Positions 7,585 to 13,617 of a stretch of DNA of 13,617 bases are shown piece after piece. The stretch comes from Odoribacteraceae bacterium (GTDB lineage: Bacteria > Bacteroidota > Bacteroidia > Bacteroidales > Marinifilaceae), in contig JAITJA010000003.1 of NCBI GenBank assembly GCA_031279175.1, forward strand, positions 1 to 13,617, read 5' to 3'. Numbering within the stretch: position 1 is the stretch's first letter; each line of letters opens with the position of its first letter. The translations under genes and the position numbers were made by a program. A model generated the notes under the pieces. The model had not been told where the DNA came from, did not search any database, and saw only the letters and a list, made by a program, of their open reading frames with translations.

Positions 7585-8250
7585 ATGGAAGTAAGAATCG
7601 ACCCCTCCTGGAAAAACCTCCTCGCCGCCGAGTTTGACAAACCCTATTTCGAGGCGCTCGCCCGCTTCGTCAGGCAAGAATACGCCACCACCCGCGTTTA
7701 CCCGCCCCCCCGACTTGTTTTCAACGCCTTTGACCTCTGTCCCGTCGAGCGCGTGAAAGTCGTCATCCTCGGTCAAGACCCTTATCACGGCCCTGGCCAG
7801 GCCCATGGCCTTTCTTTCTCCGTCCCTGACGGCGTCCCCTTCCCGCCTTCCCTCGTCAACATCTTCAAGGAGATCGGCAATGACATTGGCGCGCCATTCC
7901 CCGCATCTGGCAACCTCGAGCGTTGGGCGACGCGGGGCGTGCTCTTGCTTAACGCCACGCTCACCGTGCGCGCGGGGCTTGCCGGCTCGCACCAGGAGAA
8001 GGGATGGGAAACATTCACCGACGCCGCCACCCGTGCCATTGCCGCCCACCACCCTCACCTCGTCTTCATGTTATGGGGCGCGTATGCTCGCCGGAAGGGC
8101 GCGTTCATTGACGAGCGTTCCCACCTGGTCCTCGCGGCCTCACACCCCTCGCCCCTCTCTGCCAACCGCGGCGGCTGGTTTGGCAACCACCATTTCAGCA
8201 AGGCGAACGCCTATCTCCGCGAGCACGGGCGAGAACCCATCCACTGGTAA
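7585..8250 (+). CDS. ung: Uracil-DNA glycosylase, family 1
   Basis: Removes uracil from DNA to start base-excision repair. The 221-residue protein carries the water-activating motif GQDPYH at 63-68 (Asp65 catalytic), the NATLTV segment with uracil-recognising Asn123, and the DNA-intercalation motif HPSPLSA at 187-193 with catalytic His187. Ser-rich and WATRGVLLLN motifs of the UNG fold are in place, and length is close to the E. coli enzyme (229). The start codon follows the TAA of the cyclase gene with no gap (TAAATGG), so translation is probably coupled. It is the last gene of the rightward cysS set; the following 126 bp face the convergent GH3 gene. Confidence 0.97.
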   Translation: MEVRIDPSWKNLLAAEFDKPYFEALARFVRQEYATTRVYPPPRLVFNAFDLCPVERVKVVILGQDPYHGPGQAHGLSFSVPDGVPFPPSLVNIFKEIGNDIGAPFPASGNLERWATRGVLLLNATLTVRAGLAGSHQEKGWETFTDAATRAIAAHHPHLVFMLWGAYARRKGAFIDERSHLVLAASHPSPLSANRGGWFGNHHFSKANAYLREHGREPIHW

Positions 8251-8300
8251 AGCAACGCGACCTCCCCGCGCGAGCACCTCGACATTCCCGCGCGCGTCGC

Positions 8301-8335
8301 GAAAAAGAAGAGGAGCACCCCCAGAAGAGTGCTCC
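8301..8335 (-). terminator. Intrinsic terminator of the GH3 gene
   Basis: A 7-bp perfect stem, GGAGCAC (8312-8318) with GTGCTCC (8329-8335), encloses a 10-nt loop. On the minus strand it is followed by a T-rich run (TCTTCTTTTTC, complement of 8301-8311). It lies about 40 nt beyond the GH3 stop codon. On the plus strand no T run follows the stem, so efficient termination of ung transcripts here is less certain. Confidence 0.7.
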
Positions 8336-8376
8336 CCGCGCGGTGCGCCGCGGTGTTAGCCCCGGCGTTATCTATT

Positions 8377-9936
8377 TTACCCGGCGGGAGGAGAGGGATT
8401 GCCGTCGAGGCGGTCGGCGATGGCGATGACCTGCTCGATAAAGCGGCGATCGTTGGAGAGACGGGGGACCTTGTTTTGACCGCCGGTCTTGCCCCGTTCC
8501 TCCATCCAGCGGGAAAACGTGCCGGGGGGGACAATACGCGCGACAGGGGGTAACATCGTGTTATTGCCGGTGCGCTTGGCGTCGTAATCGGAGTTAACGG
8601 AGCGGAGCGCGTCGTCAAGGCACGCGGTAAACTCCTCGAGGCTGGCAGGGGGGTGGATAAACTCGACAAGCCACTGGTGAGCGCCTTTCCTGTTGATGGT
8701 CATGTAGAGGGGGGCGGCGGTATATTCCCTGACACGGGCGTTGCAGCGTTCGCAGGCGATGGTAATTGCCTTCTCGGCGTTGCCGATCATGATCTCCTCG
8801 CCGAAAGCATTCATGTAAAGTCTCGTGCGCCCGACGATCTTGATCTTGTGCGGGTAGAGAGAGGTAAACTCGACGCAATCACCGATGACATATCTCCAGA
8901 GACCGCTATTGGTCGAGATGACAAGCGCGTAAGGCTGTCCGGTGGTAACGCTCTCGATGGTATCCAGCTCGCGGGGGCCGTTGATATTCCCGTTATCGAG
9001 CTCGCGGGCGGGGATAAACTCGTGGAAGACCCCGTTATCGACGGCGAGTAGCATGGAAGGATCGTTGTCATCGTCCTGGAAGGCGAAATACCCCTCTGAC
9101 GCGTTATAATTTTCGACGTAATTCATGCGGGGCGACGGGATTAATGAACTGAACTGCTCGCGGTAAGGCCCGAAGTGAATCCCGCCGTGCATGAACAGCT
9201 CGATATTGGGCCAGACGTCGGTGATAAAGCGGGCGTTATTATACTCCAGGATCTTGTCGAGGAGGACGAGATTCCAGGAGGGGACGCCGGAAAAGCTGGT
9301 CACGTCGAGATGACTACAGGTCTCGCATATTCTTTTTATCTTCTCCTGGAAGTCGGGGGCGAGGGCGATATTTCTTGCCGGGACGCGGTTAATTTCAGCG
9401 ACGCGGGGGGAGTTGCGCAAGAGGATGGCGGAGAGATCTCCTTGTAATGCCTTGCCGTTACCGGTGTTGTCGACCTGTACGCTGCCGCCGAGGGTGAGTG
9501 CCTTTCCGGAGAGGACGCGGGAGTCTGGGTGTCGCTGGAGGAAAGAGACGAGGGCGCGGGTGAACCCGCCGAAATGGCAAGCGTGGAGGTTGTCTGGGGT
9601 GACGGGGATGAACTTGCTCTTGTCTGAACTGGTTCCGCTTGACTTGGCAAACCAGCGGGCGCGTTGATTCCAGAGGACATGCTGCTCGCCGTTCCTGAGG
9701 CGGTCGATATAAGGTTGGAAGGCGTCATAATCCCTGGTGGGGACGGCGCGTTGGAAGTCGCGGGTAGAGCGGATAGAGCGGAAGGCGTGCTCGCGGCCGA
9801 AGGCGGTATCGCGGCCATTCTTAATAAGGTGTTCGAAACATTCGCGCTGGAAGCGGGCGGGGTCTTTCCGGCTTTCATCGATTCGACGGAGGAGGGGGGC
9901 GAAGTAGGCGAGGGTAATTTTATTGAGGAGTGACAT
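8377..9936 (-). CDS. GH3-family acyl-adenylating (amino acid conjugating-type) enzyme
   Basis: Member of the GH3 branch of adenylate-forming enzymes. Plant GH3 proteins join amino acids to auxin or jasmonate; substrates of the bacterial members are unknown to me. The 519-residue protein has the ATP/phosphate motif SSGTSSDKSKFIP at 99-111, the second motif YNASEGYFAFQ at 277-287, and the third, VIGDCVEF, at 350-357. The C-terminal QNKVPRLSND (487-496) contains the lysine-bearing end expected in the family. The frame stays open to 10020, but I chose the internal Met at 9936. It gives the usual Bacteroidota N-terminus (MSLLNKI), and a perfect -7 promoter box lies between the two candidate starts. 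It stands alone on the minus strand between two rightward gene sets. Family assignment is strong; the reaction is inferred from the family only. Confidence 0.9.
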   Translation of the reverse strand: MSLLNKITLAYFAPLLRRIDESRKDPARFQRECFEHLIKNGRDTAFGREHAFRSIRSTRDFQRAVPTRDYDAFQPYIDRLRNGEQHVLWNQRARWFAKSSGTSSDKSKFIPVTPDNLHACHFGGFTRALVSFLQRHPDSRVLSGKALTLGGSVQVDNTGNGKALQGDLSAILLRNSPRVAEINRVPARNIALAPDFQEKIKRICETCSHLDVTSFSGVPSWNLVLLDKILEYNNARFITDVWPNIELFMHGGIHFGPYREQFSSLIPSPRMNYVENYNASEGYFAFQDDDNDPSMLLAVDNGVFHEFIPARELDNGNINGPRELDTIESVTTGQPYALVISTNSGLWRYVIGDCVEFTSLYPHKIKIVGRTRLYMNAFGEEIMIGNAEKAITIACERCNARVREYTAAPLYMTINRKGAHQWLVEFIHPPASLEEFTACLDDALRSVNSDYDAKRTGNNTMLPPVARIVPPGTFSRWMEERGKTGGQNKVPRLSNDRRFIEQVIAIADRLDGNPSPPAG

Positions 9937-9957
9937 GTGACCGTTTGATGTTTGGCC

Positions 9958-9965
9958 CAAAAGTA
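9958..9965 (-). promoter_or_regulatory. GH3 promoter -7 element
   Basis: On the minus strand this reads TACTTTTG, an exact match to the Bacteroidota -7 consensus TAnnTTTG. Transcription would start near 9951, giving a leader of roughly 15 nt before the ATG at 9936. No clear TTTG is seen at -33. The box supports the shorter GH3 start. Confidence 0.5.
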
Positions 9966-10013
9966 ACGAATCTCTCTTGTTTGTCGTACATTCGCGTTGA
10001 AATAAAAAATGGC

Positions 10014-10658
10014 ATGACAACTGGGAATATCATCACGACGGTTTTGTTTGATTTTGATGGCGTGATCGCTGACACGGAGGGGCAATACGCTATTTTCTTC
10101 GAGGCGCTTGCCGTTACCTACCCTGCTTCCGTTCCCGACCTGGCGGCGAGCGTCCGGGGGGTGACGTTGCCGGAGATCATCGCGCGTTTCTTCAGTGATT
10201 ACCCCGGGGAGACGCGGTTAGAGATAGCCGGCAGGATACGCGGGTTCGAGGAGGGGATGGATTTTCGCTTTATCGACGGCGCCGGGGAATTTCTCCGGGA
10301 GGTAAAGGGGCGAGGGTACAAGATGGGGCTCGTGACCAGTTCCAGCGCGGGGAAGATGAGCGCCGCGCTGGAGCGGATGGAACTGGTTGACTTGTTTGAC
10401 GCGATCGTTACATCGGAACGCGTGGAGCGCGGGAAGCCTGCCCCGGAATGTTACTTGCTCGCGGCCGCTGACCTGGGGGTTACCCCGGGCGAGTGCGTGG
10501 TTTTCGAGGATTCTATTGCCGGTATTACCGCCGGGAAACGGGCCGGGATGAAGGTCGCGGGGGTAGCCACGACGCTGCCCGGGGAGGTGATCAGGGAACA
10601 CGCGGACGTCGTGTTACCCGGTTTCGCCGACAAGAATGCCGCGCTGGCGGTGTTGTGA
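10014..10658 (+). CDS. HAD-superfamily hydrolase, beta-phosphoglucomutase-like
   Basis: Cytoplasmic 214-residue HAD subfamily IA protein that should hydrolyse a small phosphate ester or isomerise a sugar phosphate. It has motif I DFDGVIADTE (nucleophile Asp13, general acid/base Asp15), a helical cap (about 20-85), motif II in LVTSSSAGK (around Thr108/Ser109), motif III lysine in GKPAPECY (Lys141), and motif IV EDS (Glu165, Asp166). The GKPAPE and FEDSIAGI signatures are typical of the beta-phosphoglucomutase/phosphatase group; substrate cannot be read from sequence. The frame is open back to 9930, but those 28 residues are not family-like and run through the intergenic promoter region, so I start at 10014. 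The leader is A-rich (AAATAAAAAATGGC) without a Shine-Dalgarno. It is divergent from GH3 and 65 bp upstream of the serine hydrolase. Confidence 0.88.
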   Translation: MTTGNIITTVLFDFDGVIADTEGQYAIFFEALAVTYPASVPDLAASVRGVTLPEIIARFFSDYPGETRLEIAGRIRGFEEGMDFRFIDGAGEFLREVKGRGYKMGLVTSSSAGKMSAALERMELVDLFDAIVTSERVERGKPAPECYLLAAADLGVTPGECVVFEDSIAGITAGKRAGMKVAGVATTLPGEVIREHADVVLPGFADKNAALAVL

Positions 10659-10682
10659 TTTCGCGGGCACGCGTTATCTTCG
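10652..10682 (+). promoter_or_regulatory. Candidate promoter of the serine hydrolase / fusion gene pair
   Basis: GTTG (10652-10655, overlapping the HAD stop) and TATCTTCG (10675-10682) are 19 bp apart. Each has one mismatch to the Bacteroidota -33 TTTG and -7 TAnnTTTG elements. Downstream there is a short dyad atagt-GA-actat, and an inverted pair gcgttat (10671-10677) / ataacgc (10713-10719) that could be an operator. Confidence 0.35.
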
Positions 10683-10723
10683 CGAGAAGACTCTATTATA
10701 GTGAACTATTAAATAACGCTAAC

Positions 10724-11947
10724 ATGAACAAAGTTGTATTTTTCGCCCTGTTACTCCTGGCGTCGTGCGCGCGCGACCGGGGAGATAACGCCCAGCAATT
10801 TTCTTACGAACCCGATTTTACCGCTCTCGCGATCGACGCCCAAAGGCTGGGACGCGTCGATAGCCTGTTGCAGGAGTACGTGGACAAGGGGATCGTGCCT
10901 CACGCCTTGACGTTCGTGGCAAAAGAAGGACAGGTCGTGCACCACAAGGCTTTCGGGTGGCGCGACGTGGAGAAACAAATACCTCTCGAGAAGGATGACC
11001 TCTTCCGGATGTACTCGCAAACGAAGGCTGTCACTACCGTGGCGCTGATGACCCTCTTCGAACAGGGGAAGTTCCAGCTCGATGACCCCGTCGCGTGGTA
11101 TATCCCGGGGATGACAAACCGGGTGGTCGATAAACAAGGAGGCGAGGAGGGGACGCGACCGGCCGCGGGACCGGTGCTGATTCGTCACCTGCTGAGCCAC
11201 TCCGCCGGGATTAACACCAGCGGCGTTAACCAGCGGGAATACGATTCGCTGGAGGAGATGGTGAAGGCTATCGTGCAAAAACCACTACTCTATGACCCCG
11301 GTAGCGGCTGGAATTACCATCCCTCCGCTGACGTGTGGGGATATCTCGTGGAGTATTTCTCCGGGAAACCGCTCCGGGAGTATGTCCGGGAAGCCGTCCT
11401 CGAACCGCTGGGGATTAAGGACATGGATTATTATCACGACCCCGCCCTCGCCAGCCGATTCGTCACGATCTACCGGGAGAGGGACGGGAAAATCACGCCC
11501 GCGCCGGAGATGTGGAGCGGGAGATACCCCTTCGACAATGACCAGCAGTTCGCGCAGGGAGGCACAGGGCTGAACGGCACGATCGAGGGATACGCGCGTT
11601 TTTGCCAGATGATCCTCAACGGTGGCGAGTTTAACGGTCACCGCGTTCTCGGGCGACGCACCCTCGAGATCATGGCCAAGGACCAGCTCGCGCCGGCCGC
11701 CGGGGGAAATAATTTCCACTTCGGCATCGGCTTCCAGGTATATCCCGGGGAGAGCAACCGGTGGAATTCTCCCCGCGGGGCGTCGCCGCTGGTCTCGCCA
11801 GGCGCGCTCTCGTGGGGAGGGATGGGCAACACGGATTATATCATCGATCCCGTCGAAAAGATGGTCATCATCTTGTACACGAACCGCGTGCCGGACACCA
11901 TGCTCTGGGAAAAATTCCTGAATACCGTCTACCAGGCACTCGAGTAA
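10724..11947 (+). CDS. Lipoprotein serine hydrolase, beta-lactamase / family VIII esterase fold
   Basis: Predicted envelope-anchored serine hydrolase of 407 residues. The signal peptide MNKVVFFALLLLASC has a canonical lipobox (LASC), with Cys15 as the lipidation site. The beta-lactamase-related domain carries the catalytic SxxK as S98-Q-T-K101. The second motif is the tyrosine in WNYHPSADVWGYLVE (Tyr198), in the place of YxN. Near the C-terminus, SWGGMGNTDYIIDP occupies the place of KTG/HGG. LIRHLLSHSAGI (152-163) and the motif set resemble EstB-type esterases and beta-lactamase-related hydrolases more than true class C beta-lactamases. Ester, amide or peptidoglycan-type substrates are all possible. 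The frame is open upstream to 10493, but that part overlaps the HAD gene and is not coding. Only 15 bp separate it from the downstream fusion gene, so the two probably form an operon. Confidence 0.9.
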   Translation: MNKVVFFALLLLASCARDRGDNAQQFSYEPDFTALAIDAQRLGRVDSLLQEYVDKGIVPHALTFVAKEGQVVHHKAFGWRDVEKQIPLEKDDLFRMYSQTKAVTTVALMTLFEQGKFQLDDPVAWYIPGMTNRVVDKQGGEEGTRPAAGPVLIRHLLSHSAGINTSGVNQREYDSLEEMVKAIVQKPLLYDPGSGWNYHPSADVWGYLVEYFSGKPLREYVREAVLEPLGIKDMDYYHDPALASRFVTIYRERDGKITPAPEMWSGRYPFDNDQQFAQGGTGLNGTIEGYARFCQMILNGGEFNGHRVLGRRTLEIMAKDQLAPAAGGNNFHFGIGFQVYPGESNRWNSPRGASPLVSPGALSWGGMGNTDYIIDPVEKMVIILYTNRVPDTMLWEKFLNTVYQALE

Positions 11948-11962
11948 CGAGCGACGACTACC

Positions 11963-13315
11963 ATGAAGAAAGTGATCACTTACGGGACGTTCGACCTCCT
12001 GCACCACGGGCATGTCAGCCTCCTGCAACGGGCGCGGGCTCTGGGTGACTACCTGATCGTCGGCGTCACCTCGGAAAATTACGACAAGGAAAGGGGAAAG
12101 CTGAACGTGAAGAAGAGCCTCGCCGAACGCGTCGCCGACGTGCTCGCCACCGGCCTGGCCGACGAGATCATCGTCGAGGAGTACGAGGGGCAAAAAATCG
12201 ACGACATCCGCCGTCACGAGGTCGACGTCTTCGCGATCGGGTCAGACTGGATCGACAAGTTCAATTACCTGAAAGAATACTGCCGGGTCGTCTATCTCGA
12301 ACGCACCAAAAATATTTCCAGCACCATGATCCGCGACGCCTCCCTCCGCGTTATCTCTCTCGGGATCATCGGAAGCGGGCGCGTCGCCAATCGCTTCGTA
12401 CCCGAGTCAAAATACGTGAGCGGCGTCGACGTCGCCGGCGTGTATAACCCCCGCGAGGAGTCGGCAACGGCCTTCCGCGACCGGCACGAACTGCGATTCG
12501 CGACCAGTGACCTCGATCATTTCCTCTCGCTAATCGACGCTGTCTACGTGGCCTCGCCACACCCGGCTCACGCCGAACATGTCCGGGAGGCGCTGCTGGC
12601 CGGGAAGCATGTCCTGTGCGAGAAACCGTTCGTTCTCACCGCCAGCGAGGCTGCCGAACTGTATCACCTCGCCGCTACCCGGCGCCTCGTCCTGCTCGAG
12701 GCCCTGAAAACCGCTTACTGCCCCGGGTTTAAACACCTCGTCAACCTCGTCAAGAGCGGCGCCATCGGGCAGGTCAAGGATATCTCGGCTTCCTTCACGA
12801 AGCTCGTCGAGGGACGCCCCCGCGAGTTGTCCGGGCAACAAGCCGGGGGGAGCGTCACCGAACTGGGATCGTATGCCTTCCTGCCCGCGATCAAGTTCCT
12901 CGGGTTGGACTACCACCGCGTCTCCTTCCACTCCTGGTGCGACAACGAGGGGGTCGACCTCTTCACGCGCGGCCTCATCGAGTACCCTTCCGCCACCGCC
13001 TCCTTCAAGGTCGGGCTGGGCGTGAAAACGGAAGGAAGCCTCGTCATCTCAGGCACGAGGGGCTACGCCTACGTCCCCGCGCCGTGGTGGAAAACAGAAT
13101 ACTTCGAGTTCAGGCGCGAAAACCTCAACGACGTCAAAAAATACTTCTACAAGTTCGACGGCGACGGGCTGCGCTACGAGCTGGACGAGTTCGTCAGGCT
13201 CGTGAACGACGAGAACCGCCGCCACTTCTGCATGTTCTCCCCGGCAGAATCTATCGCCGCCGCCCGCCTCGTCGAGACCTTCCGCGAGGGGAAGAACACG
13301 ACTAAAATACATTGA
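11963..13315 (+). CDS. Fused TagD-like cytidylyltransferase and Gfo/Idh/MocA oxidoreductase
   Basis: A 450-residue two-domain cytoplasmic protein. Residues 1-125 closely resemble glycerol-3-phosphate cytidylyltransferase: GTFDLLHHGH (8-17) with the HxGH nucleotide motif, the GSDWIDKFNYLKEYC region (93-107), and RTKNISSTMI (114-123) in place of the RTxGISTT motif. From about residue 132 a second domain starts with the Rossmann motif LGIIGSGRVA (133-142), followed by VYVASPHPAHAEHV and the catalytic-lysine motif EKPF (220-223, Lys221). Its C-terminal sheet domain has GGSVTELGSYAF (295-306), where the common Asp/His pair appears as Glu300 and Tyr304. The protein may reduce or oxidise a small sugar or polyol and activate the phosphate with CTP; this is inferred from the domains. 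No CDP-glycerol transferase lies nearby. Both domains look intact and in frame, so this is a real fusion, not a sequencing error. Gene end and a hairpin downstream suggest the end of the operon. Confidence 0.9.
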   Translation: MKKVITYGTFDLLHHGHVSLLQRARALGDYLIVGVTSENYDKERGKLNVKKSLAERVADVLATGLADEIIVEEYEGQKIDDIRRHEVDVFAIGSDWIDKFNYLKEYCRVVYLERTKNISSTMIRDASLRVISLGIIGSGRVANRFVPESKYVSGVDVAGVYNPREESATAFRDRHELRFATSDLDHFLSLIDAVYVASPHPAHAEHVREALLAGKHVLCEKPFVLTASEAAELYHLAATRRLVLLEALKTAYCPGFKHLVNLVKSGAIGQVKDISASFTKLVEGRPRELSGQQAGGSVTELGSYAFLPAIKFLGLDYHRVSFHSWCDNEGVDLFTRGLIEYPSATASFKVGLGVKTEGSLVISGTRGYAYVPAPWWKTEYFEFRRENLNDVKKYFYKFDGDGLRYELDEFVRLVNDENRRHFCMFSPAESIAAARLVETFREGKNTTKIH

Positions 13316-13343
13316 CCGCGTCCGCTCCCGCGCCGGGAAAAGA

Positions 13344-13518
13344 AAGGCGTCGCCCGCTGACAACGGCCGGGACTTCATGAAACCCTCCCCACCCCCCGGG
13401 AGGGTTTCAACATTCCACGGCGGATCTCCCGCGACCCCCCGGGGAGGAGTGAAACGGACGTCCCGTCACGCCGCCGCGCCCTGTTTAATAGTCGCGCGAT
13501 AAATAAGGCGTCGCCCGC
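13344..13518 (+). repeat. Pair of 14-bp direct repeats
   Basis: The sequence AAGGCGTCGCCCGC occurs at 13344-13357 and again at 13505-13518, a spacing of 161 bp, with the 12-bp-stem hairpin between them. Flanking bases do not match beyond the 14 bp. They could be chance in this CG-rich region or protein-binding sites. Confidence 0.6.
13378..13409. terminator. Perfect 12-bp hairpin, probable transcription end
   Basis: TGAAACCCTCCC (13378-13389) pairs perfectly with GGGAGGGTTTCA (13398-13409) around an 8-nt C-rich loop. It begins 62 nt after the fusion-gene stop codon, which is where a terminator is expected. No T run follows on either strand, so it is either an atypical terminator, an mRNA 3'-end stabiliser, or a structure with another role. 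Confidence 0.55.
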
Positions 13519-13617
13519 CAGTGGAGCGCGATCACCCCCCTCCCGTTTTAACATCGTTGACATTTTTTCGCGTTCGGGCGACCCGGTACTGCCGGTGAAA
13601 ACCTTCCGGTTTACGCG

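Larger units (their letters stand above)
13316..13617. other. Non-coding 3' region
   Basis: About 300 bp with no convincing gene. It contains a strong hairpin (listed separately) and a 14-bp direct repeat. It also has an inverted partner of the repeat's core, gtcgcccg (13510-13517) with cgggcgac (13575-13582), and a small 5-bp stem around a TTCC loop (13599-13612). A short leftward reading frame across 13375-13563 has arginine/glycine-rich composition and no family features. The region may include the promoter of a gene beyond the right edge. Confidence 0.55.

Noticed and set aside
9337..10085. Leftward frame of 249 codons overlapping the GH3 start
   Set aside because: Ser/Pro/Thr-rich shadow in another frame of the GH3 gene.
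10493..10723. N-terminal extension of the serine hydrolase
   Set aside because: It overlaps the HAD gene out of frame, and the lipoprotein signal peptide starts cleanly at 10724.
11285..12217. Leftward open frame of 310 codons
   Set aside because: It spans antisense across both the serine hydrolase and the fusion gene, which have clear catalytic motifs; it has no recognisable domain.
13375..13563. Leftward open frame of 62 codons
   Set aside because: It runs through the hairpin and repeats, has Arg/Gly-rich composition without domain features, and has no clear ribosome binding site.

Overview
The window looks like chromosomal DNA from a GC-rich member of the Bacteroidota, probably Bacteroidales. 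The evidence is the protein content: a cysteinyl-tRNA synthetase beginning MEHEL with a KMGKS loop, a calycin-like secreted protein, a lipoprotein glutamine cyclotransferase, a bacterial GH3 enzyme and a ComEC without a C-terminal metallo-beta-lactamase domain. Several intergenic regions also carry matches to the Bacteroidota -7 promoter element TAnnTTTG, and Shine-Dalgarno sequences are mostly weak. The genus cannot be fixed from this sequence. There are no rRNA or tRNA genes, transposases, phage genes or CRISPR arrays.

Layout. Bases 1-189 are a 21-bp-period tandem array that reverses orientation near base 87, giving an imperfect inverted repeat with arms of about 63 nt. Bases 191-4779 are a leftward block: lysC (aspartate kinase), lysA (diaminopimelate decarboxylase, 3 bp after lysC), a small secreted calycin-like protein, and comEC (DNA-uptake channel). 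A 0.2-kb divergent intergenic region leads to a rightward set: cysS, a glutaminyl cyclase lipoprotein that overlaps cysS by 11 bp, and ung, which starts directly after the cyclase stop codon. A leftward GH3-family adenylating enzyme (8377-9936) follows, with a recognisable terminator and a -7 box. Divergent from it are a HAD phosphatase/phosphomutase, a lipoprotein serine hydrolase of the beta-lactamase/esterase fold, and a two-domain protein fusing a TagD-like cytidylyltransferase to a Gfo/Idh/MocA oxidoreductase. The last 300 bp are non-coding and carry a perfect 12-bp hairpin plus a 14-bp direct repeat.

Functional reading. lysC and lysA are the first and last steps of lysine/DAP synthesis and are probably translationally coupled. 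cysS and ung are housekeeping genes. The least explained parts are the cytidylyltransferase-oxidoreductase fusion, which may make a CDP-activated polyol or related sugar alcohol (inference), and the left-edge inverted tandem array. Most of the window is ordinary core genome; no clear undescribed multi-gene system is visible.
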